Positions 22,095-33,399 are shown, numbered from the stretch's first letter. The stretch is 64,000 nucleotides of DNA from Tachypleus tridentatus (GCF_004210375.1 NC_134828.1:23490400-23554399); one strand, 5' to 3'. Numbers and translations: made by a program. The notes: generated from the sequence alone by a model not told the origin.

Positions 22095-22198
22095 GTCAAG
22101 AAATGACACAAAAGCTATCTATGCCCTGCCTACAATGGGTATCGAAACCTGGTTTTTACTGTTGTACGTCCACAGACATACCACTGTGCCATTGACGG
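22095..22198 (-). mobile_element. SINE-B copy
   Basis: GCTATCTATGCCCTGCC core, GGTATCGAAACC B-box arm, and CCACTGTGCCATTGAC head. Confidence 0.82.
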
Positions 22199-22284
22199 TC
22201 TTTCCAATCGACCTACCGTGAATTTCTACGCAAACTCTCCTCTGTGCGAACCTTTCACAATTGTTATTCTAAATGTCTTTAGAG

Positions 22285-23312
22285 AGTAATTATTTAAGTT
22301 ACTCTACACTACTACGCACACTTCTCTACTTACTCTACACTACTACGTACACTATTCTACTTACTCTGCACTACTACGTACTTTCTCTACTCTACTCTGC
22401 TTCTCTACTTACGTCTGCACTACTACGTACTTCTCTACTTACTCTTGCACTACTACGTACACTTACTTCTCTACTTACTCTACTCTGCACTACTACGTAC
22501 ACTTCTACTTCTACTCTGTTGACTGTACTACTATTACATATACTTTACATTGCTTACTACTCTACTATTATACACTGCTCTTGCTCGTTGGCACGTTGAT
22601 TTAATGTAATACTTATCTTACTTCGCGTTATCTGTACTATTATTTCTACTTTGCATAATCTTTACTGCTGCTGCTTATCTTCACTGCTTTGCATCTGCGT
22701 TTCTTATTGCGCGTGCTGTATCTGCTTTGCGCTATTTTATTTGCTGCTGCGCGTTGCTTACATTACGCACTACTCCTGCTGCGGCTTTGCTAATCGTATG
22801 CTGCTGTACATTCTTTTCTTGGCTACTTACTCTCATCACTACTATTGCCTCACTTTCTGCTGTTGACTGTATCACTACTTATATATACTTTGCTTACTTA
22901 CACTACTACGTACACTTCTGCGCTATCTGCTTACTATCTACATCTACTGCGCATGTTACGTACATTATCTTCTCTTATTACATTTCTACTACGTATATTG
23001 CTCTTACTCTGCTTGCTACTGCGTACACTTCTATCTCTTTACTCTACACTACTACGTGCGCTGGCTATCTCTACTTATACTCTGCTGCTTTGCGCGGCTA
23101 CATCTTCTCTATTTTACTCTTACACTACTACGTTGCATCTATCTGCTACTTACTCTACACTACTACGTACACTTCTCTACTTACTCTACACTACTACGTA
23201 CACTTCTCTACTTACTCTGCACTACTACATACACTTCTCTACTTACTCTACACTACTACGTACACTTCTCTACTTACTCTGCACTACTACGTACACTTCT
23301 CTCTCTAGTTAC
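22285..23312. repeat. 31-bp pyrimidine-rich tandem array
   Basis: The unit reads CTACACTACTACGTACAC plus TTCTCTACTTACT. Both ends are regular; the middle (about 22560-23040) has decayed into CTGCTTTGC-type sequence. The plus strand is strongly C/T-rich and almost free of stop codons in all three frames, so overlapping open frames of 70-190 codons run through it. They are repeat artefacts. Confidence 0.93.
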
Positions 23313-25039
23313 TAAATAGAGATGATTATTTCTCTATTCTCCATGTTACTTTCTTACATTCCTTCCTGTTCTACTTATTCAGCCACACCGAAATGCTTCC
23401 CTACATTTATAATATTACTTTCTGTGTTTTCAAATTGAGGAATATCCTGAGCTCTAGTTAATTTAAAGTTTTCCACTTATTGTCTTTAATTGCGTCTTTT
23501 AAAACTTGCTGAAACAGTTTAGATCTTTGGTGTTTTTACGACACAACATTTTTGAGAATGCTTTTCACCGTAACTTAGATATATGGTTTCGAACATTTGA
23601 TAATTTATCATTATATAGCTTTAAATGTTGAGTAATTTCGAACCATACTGTATGTATACTAATCTATTTTATTTGTGTGTGTGTAAATACTCGGCTAGGA
23701 TTCGAACACAAGATCTCTCGCATTCCAGGCGAGCGCTTTGCTATTTCATGTGATTCACTTTTTTTTTTTTGATATCCCGATATACATCTATCTAAAAGTC
23801 GTATCAATTTAAGTTTCTTTTGTAAATATAAATTCCTTTTAGTTTAGAATCAAGTTGTTCTCTGTGTTTCACAGCCTTGTAATCGTGTACAAAGCTGCAC
23901 ACCTCGTGCGTTCCCTGGACCACTTAGAGGGAGGTGTTATCTCCATGAGTCTACTCGCTATTTTCAGCTCTGACCTTGACTATTTCGTTTGCATCACCAC
24001 ACCCTGTGTTGCGATTGCGTCACTCCCTGTAAATGACGTAATACGTTTTCTTTGCTGCCCCAGAATACAGCACTGTTGTCGCCCTGTGAGTAATATGTCC
24101 GAGAAGCAGCTTAAACGTTTCGTTTACAAAGAAAGTTCTTTAACCTTCTATCTGTCATAAACACAGCAACTTCAAAGACACATAACTAATAAAACGACTT
24201 CTTGAAATTAAATTATTTAACTTTGTTTTAGTCTAATCAATACTAAGGGAACAATACTAAAATAAATCAGTTTTTTTTTTTAAATAAAGCTGTGAGGTTT
24301 ATTCAGTCAGAGAAATAATAACTTTTAAAGAATACATTAAAGCAGATCCGTGTTATTAAATCCTATGGGTTTTTAGTACGAAAAACATGACTTTAAAAGA
24401 TACGTTAACCGAAAATAAGCACACTTCAGTTGTTTTTACTCGTTGGAAGGAGGTAATTTGATGATACAAACAGACATAATATTTGAACCTAGACAGCAAT
24501 GAAACAAACCAAAAACAAGAAACAAACAAAAACAACCAAGGTTGTCTACCTTAAGGCAGCGACTTGTCGATTTTACCCTCTTTAAACTTTGTTATGTAAT
24601 CCACGTGTTTGTAAACGACCCTCTGACGTCTGAATGAAGAAGTACTCAAGTTTTAAATTACCGAAGAAATAAATAAACGAACTACGGGTCCCCATTGGCG
24701 CAGTGGAACATCTGAAGACTTACTATGCTAAAAATAAGGGTTCTACGCATAGCGTGTAGTTTGTTTAATAATATTTATACATGGACGTCGAGTTTCTAAG
24801 AGAGCAGAAGGGGGGTTCATGTTATTTTATGAAATAAACCAAACCGCACACACTCATAGTTCGCGTGTTCTTCCCGTTTCTCACGTGAAATATGTTATTT
24901 CTTAAATGTTAGTTTTATATGATTCGTCGAGCATAAAGTGGGAACAGAAAAATCTCTATAGAGTTGAAAGAAAAGAGAGACAAAGAACATAATGTAACAT
25001 TTAAGTTTGTACGTTGATGTGGCGAATATTATTTGAACG
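23313..25039. other. Unassigned interval
   Basis: About 1.7 kb without a credible gene. It holds a tRNA-like relic (23692-23755), T-rich runs at 23760 and 24271, and a SINE-B fragment at about 24690-24765. A 101-codon frame at 23855-24160 has no recognisable domain. Confidence 0.5.
23692..23755 (-). pseudogene. tRNA-like relic with GGA anticodon
   Basis: On the minus strand CTCGC-CTGGAAT-GCGAG forms a perfect 5-bp anticodon stem around a loop with GGA (serine). A B-box-like TGTTCGAATCC follows. The T stem is poor, there is no long variable arm, and the acceptor stem is not evident. It is probably a SINE head or dead tRNA. Confidence 0.35.
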
Positions 25040-25220
25040 TTTTATGATGTAACGCTTGATTCAGTGGTGTTAGCATAGAGTTACTGGGATGTAACGCTTG
25101 ATCCAGTGGTGTTAGCATAGAGTTACTGGGATGTAGCGCTTGATCCAGTGGTGTTAGCACAGAGTTACTGGGATGTAGCACTTGATCCGGTATTATTAAC
25201 CTAAAGTTAGTGGGTGGTAA
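25040..25220. repeat. 42-bp tandem repeat, about 4 copies
   Basis: The unit contains GTAACGCTTGATCCAGTGG and GTTAGCATAGAGTTACTGG. The last copy is diverged. Confidence 0.93.
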
Positions 25221-25477
25221 CAAAATTCGGTGAATCTCTATCTCAGCAGTATTCTTGATTCTTAAGGCTGCACTGTGCAGAGATACAGAACTTTCCGTTA
25301 CCAGTGGTTTGTGTGAAACTGTGAATACGAGACCCTTTGAGAACTGTGTGGGTTGTAGCAACTTCCAATGTATTTCATTACACTAGAAGTGCAAATAAAT
25401 AAGTTTTTGTGTGAAAGTCTTGTGAAACTACCTGTTCTAGCCATTCATAATGTTTATGTGATGGACTAGAGGGATTT

Positions 25478-25602
25478 TTTGTTTGTTTAGAAATAAGCAC
25501 AAAGCTACAAAATGGGCTATCTGTGCCCTGCCAACCACGGGTATCGAAACCCGGTTTTTAGTGTGTAAGTCCGCAGACATACTATTGTGCCACTGGAGGG
25601 CG
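25478..25602 (-). mobile_element. SINE-B copy, well preserved
   Basis: GAAATAAGCACAAAGCTAC, CTGCCAACCACGGGTATCG and head GTGCCACTGGAGGG all match the family. Confidence 0.92.
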
Positions 25603-25745
25603 ACTAGAGGGAAGGCATTTAGCCAACATCACACATTTCTTATTTTTTGGGCTACTCTTTTACTAACGAACAGTGGGATTGACCGTAAAATTATAACACC
25701 CTCCATGGCTGAAAGGGCGAGCATGTTCGGTGACGATGAACACCT
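25603..25745 (-). mobile_element. SINE-A fragment
   Basis: Middle and head-proximal part in reverse orientation (GGGCTACTCTTTTACTAACG, GAAAGGGCGAGCATG), directly abutting the SINE-B. Confidence 0.8.
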
Positions 25746-26927
25746 AAGTCGTAATAACAGCTAAAAGGAAAAGAAAAAGAAAAAAGCGAAAATAGTAAGG
25801 AGGTTGTGCCTTTTACAATCGTTAATAAAACCAAGATTACATACACTAGAGGTAAGTGTTCAGATTACTGTGAGGAGCCCTTTTCGGAATGTGTCTGGCT
25901 GTGTCGCAAATTATACAGATCTTGTAGATCAAATTTCACAATAATGTGTTATTTATTATTAAACTATTATTTAAATTTTACTTACAATTTCTTTTTGTCT
26001 TAGTGGGAGAATCGTGAGACACTTTCTAAAACATCTTCGTTGTCTTGAAAAACCTGATATAGGTGATAAATGAGTTCGTACTTTACCTTTCCATTGGTCC
26101 TACATAGAAAGTGGAGACACTGTGAATAAGGGGTCCCAAAACTGGATTTCGTGTGCAGAAAAGCTTTTGCCACGTGTCCTGTTTACCCAGTTTTTTTTTC
26201 TTTGCCAGCAGTTCATCTGTTGCCAAAGAACTATTTATTTTAAAGCTAAAAAAAGGTTAAGCTGAAGTATATTATTCTAACTTAATGCTATTTTCAGTTA
26301 ACTCACGTTCTATAAAGATGCAGTTTCCTATAACACTCACATAAAAATTTAATGTTTTTACTGAAAGTTGTGAATTTCCGCAGCTTCGTTAAGAGATAAA
26401 AGGTCTGTACGTTTAGTTCACAAGCTGAAAGACTTGGAAACACCCAATTTTTTTCGAAATTACAATTTAAAAATAGAAGCATTTTTTTTTTTTTCTTTTT
26501 TTCCATTCTTCTAGGAGTTTGTGAGAATCAAATTCGAAGATGTCACAGATTATATGGAATATTTAACTCAACAAGCAGGAAATATCCAAAAGGAAAACAA
26601 GATAGTTATTGCAAGATTCATACAAACTAGTATGACGTCAGTCAATAATCTTTTCACGCATGTAGTTACAAACTAAAACGTGCATTTTCATTGCAGACGA
26701 AGTCCTTAGTTCTTTAATGGTACAAAAAATTACCCACAACTGCATTTGAATTAGCGATTATCAGTTTAATATACTGCCTTCGAAAAAATGCTCCATTTGT
26801 AAACATTACACAATTGCAATGAAAAATATTTTAAGTTGGACATGTAGAAACGTACGAAACAGTAGGAAGATCGAATTATAATCATGACATCACTCTAATT
26901 ATTAGGGGCAAGTCTTCCTTACGGTTG
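25746..26927. other. Unassigned interval
   Basis: A/T-rich with homopolymer runs (26482-26500). No gene or repeat family recognised. Confidence 0.5.
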
Positions 26928-27197
26928 GGCCCGGAATGGCCAAGCATGTTAAGGTGTTCGACTCGTAATCCGAGGGTCGCGGGTTCGAATCTCGGTCGCA
27001 CCAAACATGCTCGCCCTTTCAGCCGTGGGGGCGTTATAATGTTACGGTCAATTCCACTATTCGTTGGTAAAAGAGTAGCTCAAGAGTTGGCGCTGGGTGA
27101 TGATGACTAGCTGCCTTCCCTCTAGTCTTACACTGCTAAATTAGGGACGGCTAGCGCAGGTAGCCCTCGTGTAGCTTTGCGCGAAATTCAAAACGAA
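26928..27197 (+). mobile_element. SINE-A copy, full length
   Basis: Intact head with CTCGTAATCCGAGGGTCGCG and GGTTCGAATC, complete body and short A/C tail. Confidence 0.95.
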
Positions 27198-27337
27198 CAA
27201 GCCAACCATGGATTCCATAGGTTTTTTAGTTAGACATATTTTTCTATGGTGTTTATACATCAAATAAATGGGTTGTGAATAGGAGTCAAATTCTGACGGA
27301 ACTTATTTTTTTTACTGAAAACAAGATTGACTTGTGT

Positions 27338-28405
27338 TGTTGTGTCGTGTTTTTACTTGTGTTTGTTGTGTCGTGTTTTTACTTGTGTAGGTTGTTGTGT
27401 CGTGTTTTTTACTTGTGTAGGTTGTTGTGTCGTGTTTTTGTGTCGTGTGTAGGTTGTTGTGTCGTGTTTTTACTCGTGTAGGTTGTTGTGTCGTGTTTTT
27501 ACCTGTGTAGGTTGTTGTGTCGTGTTTTTACTTGTGTTTTTATGTCGTGTTTTTACTTGTGTAAGTTGTTGTGTCGTGTTTTTACTTGTGTTGGTTGATG
27601 TGTCGTGTTTTTACTTGTTTTTACTGTGTTTGTGTCGTGTTGTTACTTATGTAGGTTGTTGTGTCGTGTTTTTTACTTGTGTGGTTGTTGTGTCGTATTT
27701 TTTTGTTGTGTAGGTTGTTGTGTCGTGTTTTTACTTGTGTAGGTTGTTGTGTCGTGTTTATACTTGTGTAGGTTGTTGTGTCGTGTTTTTACCTGTGTTG
27801 TTGTGTCGTGTTTTTACTTGTGTTGTTGTGTCGTGTTTTTACTTGTGTAGGTTGTTGTGTCGTGTTTTTACCTGTGTAGGTTGTTGTGTTTTTACCTGTG
27901 TTGCTGTGCCATATTTTTACTTGTGTTGTTGTGTCGTGTTTTTACTTGTGTTGGTTGTTGTGTCGTGTTTTTACTTGTGTAGGTTGTTGTGTCGTGATTT
28001 ACTTGTGTTGTTGTGTCGTTTTTTTGTTTGTTGTGTTTTTACTTGTGTTGTTGTGTCGTGTTTTTACTTGTGTAGGTTGTTGTGTCGTGTTTTTACTTGT
28101 GTAGGTTGTTGTGTCGTGTTTTTACCTGTGTAGGTTGTTGTGTCGTGTTTTTACCTGTGTAGGTTGTTGTGTCGTGTTTTTACTTGTGTTGTTGTGTCGT
28201 GTTTTTACTTGTGTAGGTTGTTGTGTCGTGTTTTTACTTGTGTTGCTGTGCCATGTTTATACTTGTGTTGTTGTGTCGTGTTTTTACTTGTGTTGTTGTG
28301 TTGTTGTGTTGTGTTTTTACTTGTGTAGGTTGTTGTGTCGTGATTTACTTGTGTTGTTGTGTCGTGTTTTTACTTGTGTTGTTGTGTCGTGTTTTTACTT
28401 GTGTT
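27338..28405. repeat. G/T-rich minisatellite, 29-bp and 25-bp units
   Basis: Built from TTGTGTCGTGTTTTTACTTG joined by GTGTAGG or GTG. The plus strand is almost pure G and T with very little A or C for more than 1 kb. Several overlapping frames stay open as Cys/Val/Phe-rich repeats; these are artefacts. Confidence 0.95.
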
Positions 28406-29067
28406 GACTCAATTTTGTTTTTCTTTTTTAAAAACAGGTCCCCTTCACTCATCTGAGAATCTTTAAATTTTTTTTGATAATTTCAAACCTACTTGTGACA
28501 CACACACAAACAAACAGAAGGAGAAAAATAACAGATCAATTATTTATTTTTGTGATAAATTTTCGACAACGTGTCTTAGGCAAAAATATAAAACGATTCA
28601 TAATAATACGATACGGTGACTCCACTGGAAGTAAAGAGCACAGAAAACAAGCTGGTAATACGAGGATAAGGTTGGAAAGTACGGCTTTAATAATTTTCCA
28701 TTTTGGAAGAGGCAAAGACACGTGATTCGCAAGTCACAAGCACAGCGTCTGCTTATATAATCCATTATAGACGTTACAGCGAAGCCCGCGTAGCAACTGA
28801 AACTCTAGCACGAGCCTGAATTAGATTGCGCAAATTCTGCAGTTTTTCGCAAGAAAGCGATCGATCGATTAGTGAGTTTATTCTGCATTGCAGAAAAATA
28901 ATACAAACACGTGCTTCTTGAGGGGAGGGACGGGCGAGAGGTCAAATATCACACTCTATGGTTACGCTGATAGCTTGCGTATGCAGCAGAATTTCACTGT
29001 ATAATAGATACTACTTTATTATTCGTAGGTCTTCTCCAATAGAAGTATAAATAATTAAGTTATTATT
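28406..29067. other. Unassigned interval with a CpG-richer patch
   Basis: 28725-28960 is less AT-rich (GCGATCGATCGATTAG, GGGACGGGCGAGAGG). No gene recognised. Confidence 0.45.
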
Positions 29068-29090
29068 TGTGTGTGTGTGTGTGTGTGTGT
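29068..29090. repeat. (TG)n microsatellite seeded by a SINE-C tail
   Basis: Lies exactly at the tail side of the reverse-oriented SINE-C at 29091-29192, whose normal tail is ACACAC. Confidence 0.93.
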
Positions 29091-29192
29091 ATTTTTATAG
29101 CAAAGCCACATCGGGCTATCTGTTGAGCCTACCGCAGAGAATCGAACCCCTGATTTGTAAATCCGTAGACTTACCGCTGTACTAGCGGTGGG
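29091..29192 (-). mobile_element. SINE-C copy
   Basis: TTTATAGCAAAGCCACATCGG tail segment in part, GAATCGAACCCC B-box arm, CTAGCGGTGGG head. Confidence 0.9.
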
Positions 29193-29276
29193 CATTTTGT
29201 TTTCGTTTTATAACTTTAAACTTAAGAAATAAACCATGTTTTAAAATGTTTGTATTCCTCTTCATGCACAAAAAAT

Positions 29277-29403
29277 GTTGTTGTTGTTTTGAATTAAGCA
29301 CAAAGCTACACAATGGGCTATCTGTGCTCTGCCCAACACGGTATCGAAACCGGTTTTAGCGTTGTAAGTCCGCAGACATACCGCTGAGCCACTGAAGGGG
29401 GGC
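29277..29403 (-). mobile_element. SINE-B copy
   Basis: GAATTAAGCACAAAGCTAC tail, GCCCAACACGGTATCG B-box arm and GAGCCACTGAAGGGG head. Confidence 0.9.
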
Positions 29404-29504
29404 CCACAAAAAATTAAATAAATTTGAAAACATCGTGGAACACGTCAAATAAATAAATTTCTAAAATATTTTAAAGACTTTTGTAGTCTGACGAGATCTG
29501 ACGT

Positions 29505-29612
29505 TCAGTACGATAAGTTTGAGAGCTTATAACGGGTTTTGATACCCGTGCTGCGCATAGCACAGATAGCCCACTGCGTAGGTTTGTGATTAGTAGCACA
29601 CAAACACAAAAT
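29505..29612 (+). mobile_element. SINE-B copy, head degraded
   Basis: GGGTTTTGATACCCG B-box arm, GCACAGATAGCCCACTG core, ACACAAACAC tail. Confidence 0.8.
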
Positions 29613-29765
29613 TTAGAATAAAAAAAACGAATTCGAATTTCTATGTAAATAAATGATATCACCTGTAAATGAATCCAATAAGATGTTTGTATTTGCTTTT
29701 ATGGAGGCTTTTTTTTGGGGGGGATACATTTAAATGAAACTCTGTCCCATTTGTTTCCAAAAGAT

Positions 29766-29867
29766 GTAGACTAGGACTGCATTAACTCAATGGGCTTATA
29801 ACGCTAAAATTGAGGGTTCGACACCCCGCCATGAACATTGTGGCTTTGCTATAAAACAAGCAAACCA
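29766..29867 (+). mobile_element. SINE-C-like copy
   Basis: CTTATAACGCTAAAATTGAG and GGGTTCGACACCCC, then TGTGGCTTTGCTATAA and an A/C-rich end. Confidence 0.75.
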
Positions 29868-29880
29868 AGTGTTGTACAAG

Positions 29881-30003
29881 GGTGTATAAATACGAAACTT
29901 TACAACTACATCTAAATGCTTCTCATAGTTTCTTATCATCCCCTTGTGTATAAATACGAAACTTTACAACTACATCTGAATGCTTCTCATAGTTTCTTAT
30001 GAG
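29881..30003. repeat. Two copies of a 63-bp repeat
   Basis: GTGTATAAATACGAAACTTT and TGCTTCTCATAGTTTCTTAT appear twice in tandem. Confidence 0.9.
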
Positions 30004-30131
30004 CCCCCTTGTGGCTCGGAGGTAAGTTCAGAGGCTTGTAACACTAAAATGTCAGTCTCAATAATACTTTCTGTTTTATGGCCGCATCACGAACTGTCTA
30101 TTGTGTAACCTTGCGCTTAACCACAACAGCA
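30004..30131 (+). mobile_element. SINE-B-like copy
   Basis: CCCTTGTGGCTCGGAGGTAAG head and TATTGTGTAACCTTGCGCTT tail. Confidence 0.72.
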
Positions 30132-30213
30132 GAAGTTTCTTATCAGAGATGCCCTCTGACATGAAGCGACATTTTGAAAATAAGATATGTTGCATTTGTT
30201 AAATAAATATTTA

Positions 30214-30492
30214 TCTGTTTGTTTGTTTTTGAATTTCGCGCAAAGCTACTCGAGGGCAATCTGTGCTAGCCGTCCCTAATCAAGCAGTGTAAGACTAGAG
30301 GGAAGGCAGCTAGTCATCATCACCCACCGCCAACTCTTGGGGCTACTCTTTTACCAACAAATAGGAGGACTGACCTTCACATTATAACGCCATCATAGCT
30401 GAAAGGGCAAGTGTATTTGGTGCGATGGGGATTCGAACCCGCGACCCTCAGATTACGAGTTGAATGACGTAACCCACCTAGCCATAACGGGC
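30214..30492 (-). mobile_element. SINE-A copy with target duplication
   Basis: Flanked by TAAATATTTA at 30204-30213 and 30497-30506. GTTT-type tail at left, head GCCATAACGGGC at right. Confidence 0.95.
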
Positions 30493-30557
30493 ATCTTAAA
30501 TATTTACTACTATTTCAGTTACATGGAGTTATATCCAGTTGTATAATTTGTCTGAGT

Positions 30558-30660
30558 GTTTGTTTTTGCGTAGAACTACGTAACAACTATACGCGCTCTG
30601 TTCACCAAGAAGAATCGAACCCTGGGTTTAAACGTTACCAATCTGTAAACTTACATAATT
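30558..30660 (-). mobile_element. Diverged tRNA-SINE fragment
   Basis: GCGTAGAACTACGTAACAAC tail-like and GAATCGAACCCTGGG B-box arm, SINE-B/C type. Confidence 0.6.
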
Positions 30661-30934
30661 TTGAATACGATCAGGAAATTTTCCAAAAATTTGGATATAA
30701 ATATATGTGTGAAGAACAACAACATGAAACCACTGCCTCACATACTAGCTTGTTTCTGCCAATGGGATAATCGGAAGGTAAAATAAAATATTTTTATTGG
30801 TTAATCAATAAGCTTGAGGGTTTATAACGGCGATATTCGGGATTCGATCCCTGTTCCTAAGAAACAAAACAAATGTTTGAGTTTATTTTATTTCACATAT
30901 TTAGTGATCACCTTTTTTTTTGGGGGGGAGGGAA

Positions 30935-31052
30935 GGTTAAGCATTGAATTAAAAAATGAGTTATCTCTGTGCTCTACCCCCTACGGATATACAAAATCCG
31001 GTTTCTCGTACTGTAAGACGGCAGGCAGAACCGCTGTGCAACTGGAAGACCA
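30935..31052 (-). mobile_element. SINE-B copy, diverged
   Basis: TTATCTCTGTGCTCTACCCC core and CGCTGTGCAACTGGAAG head. Confidence 0.75.
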
Positions 31053-31451
31053 CTGAGTACAAATACTGTATAAAGCTATACAATTATAATTCGTAACTAA
31101 AATGATTAGGGAGGGAAATCATGGAAGCGACACCTGGTGTCAAAAGACGGAAATTATACACAAAACTAAAAACATTAACATTAAATTTTTTAAAATAAAT
31201 ACGAACACCAGACTGGATCTGTTTATTGAGGGAATTCACGTTTGTTTTCGAAATCGATTTTACTCATTGATTGTACTTAATTATTACCGTATGGTTTTAA
31301 AAGTTCTGCTTTGCTCGAGGTAATACGCCGCCTCTGTTACTATTTTGAGCCACAGAACGCGACCCGTTCGGCCGTTACAAGGGTATCTGAGCTACGTTTC
31401 GCGCATTTTGCTATCGATCGTTGGTCGTTTAAAGCGGTAAATTGAAACGAC
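31053..31451. other. Unassigned interval
   Basis: 31315-31445 is CpG-richer than its surroundings. No gene recognised. Confidence 0.45.
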
Positions 31452-31548
31452 TGCCAAATTTGACCGAAATTGGTGCAATTAGTCCTAGCAGACAAATTTC
31501 CTTTATCAAATTTGACCGAAAATGGTTCAGTTAGTCCTAGCAGACAAT
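31452..31548. repeat. Two-copy repeat, about 55 bp apart
   Basis: CAAATTTGACCGAAA and TTAGTCCTAGCAGACAA each occur twice. Confidence 0.88.
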
Positions 31549-31780
31549 TACTTTTTAGTTTTTTTTTTTAAATACATAAAAGAGTAGACATCGCAAGGTT
31601 TAAATTAAGATACTTTTTACTTATATATTTTTTACGTTTACGTTTTGAACCGTAATTTGTATATAAGTGAATACGCAACGCTGTTAAAATCCAGTCTTTA
31701 CATATCCAGTTCATTAACAGCTGTTCAACACACATTATTAAACATAATTACGAACCTACCTGTGATACTCTACATGCTAC

Positions 31781-32170
31781 ACAGATAGACGAATAGACTG
31801 GAGAGAGAGAGGGGGGTGGGGGAAAATATGACACAAAGATGGACAACCAGAAAATAAGGGCAGACAAATTAGACAAAGGAAGACACGAACTGGACGACAC
31901 ACACAGAAAGATAGAGAAAATAGATGGAAAAATTGGAAGATGGTTAGGGAAGCTGGACAAATGAACAAGGAAACTGGACTTTGTTAAAGACAAATAAACT
32001 CCACACAGGAATAGACAAATGAGACGTAAGAATATACAAACTGTAGAGAGGAACGTGAAAATAGACAGATGAGAAGGTGAGCTGGACAAAAGGATAGTTA
32101 AATTAAAAGACAGAATCAGCAGAGAGACAGAAGAACAAATGATAGATTGGAGCACAGAAGAATGATAAAT
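31781..32170. repeat. Purine-rich low-complexity tract
   Basis: The plus strand is dominated by A and G in GACAAA/GAGA-like words, including AGAGAGAGAGGGGGGTGGGG near 31801. It looks like a decayed simple repeat. A 144-codon minus-strand frame through it is an artefact. Confidence 0.85.
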
Positions 32171-32204
32171 CTTTTGGACCATAAAATATTTGCCTAAACG
32201 TTGT

Positions 32205-32776
32205 TGAAGGAGATCAAGAATTGTATATGTGTACCACTTGTTACTACTTTTTGCAAGTCTTTAAACAGCAAGCAAGTACCTGAGGATTGGAAATTAGCTA
32301 ATGTCACTCCTGTATTTGAGGTAGTAATAATAATTGTCCCAGTAATTATAGACCCATTAGTCTTACATGATTTGCGGTAAAAGATTTGGAAGGTCTGTTA
32401 ACAGACACTTAGCAAAACCGTTTAACAATGTTTAGAATTTTATTGTGTATTTAACATGGTTTCATTAACATAAACTTTAAACTTGCAAATTTTTTGACAT
32501 GCTTTGAAAAAGTTATTTATGTGTATGAAGGTAAGGGTGTGTGTAGATTTGGTGTATATGGATTTTCAAAAAGCACTTGACAAAGTGCCACAAAAAGGCT
32601 TGTGAAAAAATTATTTCTACAGGTGTAGGGATAAGTTAACTAATTTGATAGATGGATGGAAGAAAGCAGAAGGTTGTTCCAATTGGGGTTCACTCAAACT
32701 GGATCAATATTACAAGTGGGGCACCTCATGGTTTCGTCTTAGAACCTCTGTTATTTTGATCTATATTAATGAGCTA
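32205..32776 (+). pseudogene. CR1/L2-type LINE reverse-transcriptase relic
   Basis: Recognisable in shifting plus-strand frames: VPEDWKLANVTPVFE (finger-region motif), VYMDFQKALDKVPQKGL (first catalytic-aspartate block, usually FxKAFDxV), and GVHSNWINITSGAPHGFVLE followed by PLLF and IYINELD (the GxPQGSxLGPLLF block). Several frameshifts and stops break it, the Gln of PQG is His, and the second catalytic block is missing. The family name is inferred from motif style. It ends where a SINE-A head begins. Confidence 0.88.
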
Positions 32777-32881
32777 GATGCATGGCCAGGTAGTTAGGGT
32801 GCTCGATTTGCTTAATGTAGGTCACGGGTTTGAATCTCCATCACACCAAACATGCTCGCCATTTCAGCCGTGGAGGTGTCC
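32777..32881 (+). mobile_element. SINE-A head fragment
   Basis: GCATGGCCAGGTAGTTAGGG to CAGCCGTGGAGGTG, lacking body and tail, joined to the LINE relic. Confidence 0.85.
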
Positions 32882-33116
32882 AAATTTTAACAGTGAAAAA
32901 GTAGAACTAGGGAATACAAATTTTGGCAACGTAGGTTTCACCTTCAGTTAAGACAGTTTCATTTCTTCTAACAGGGTGGTTGGCCTCTGGAGAGGGTTAA
33001 CCTTGTGATGTTGAAGAAACAATAAATTCAAGTGAATTTAAGAGAAATATATGATTGATAAAGGCTGACTTTAAGATTTCTAAAACTTATATCTTTAATA
33101 GTTTTAGTTTAGAGGC

Positions 33117-33399
33117 GGCCCGGCATGGCCAAGCGTGTTAAGGCGTGCGACTCGTAATCTGAGGGTCGCGGGTTCGCATCCCCATCGCGCCAAACATGCT
33201 CGCCCTTTCAGCCGTGGGGGTGTTATAATGTCACGGTCAATCCCACTATTCGTTGGTAAAAGAGTAGCCCAAGAGTTGGCGGTGGGTGGTGATGACTAGC
33301 TGTCTTCCCTCGAGTCTTACACTGCTAAATTAGGGACGGCTAGCACAGATAGCCCTCGAGTGCTTTGTGCGAAATTCCAAAACAAACAAACACACAAAC
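33117..33399 (+). mobile_element. SINE-A copy with target duplication
   Basis: Flanked by AGTTTAGAGG at 33106-33115 and 33400-33409. Full length with an (AAAC)n tail. Confidence 0.96.

Noticed and set aside
22727-23308. 193-codon frame with hydrophobic, transmembrane-like Thr/Tyr/Leu repeats
   Set aside because: Lies entirely in the 31-bp pyrimidine-rich array, with equally open overlapping frames.
27275-28456. Series of Cys/Val/Phe-rich open frames
   Set aside because: Translation of the G/T-rich minisatellite; no unique sequence and no gene signals.
31748-32182. 144-codon minus-strand frame resembling a signal-peptide or membrane protein
   Set aside because: It is the complement of a purine-rich low-complexity tract, which necessarily translates as Ser/Leu/Phe-rich sequence.
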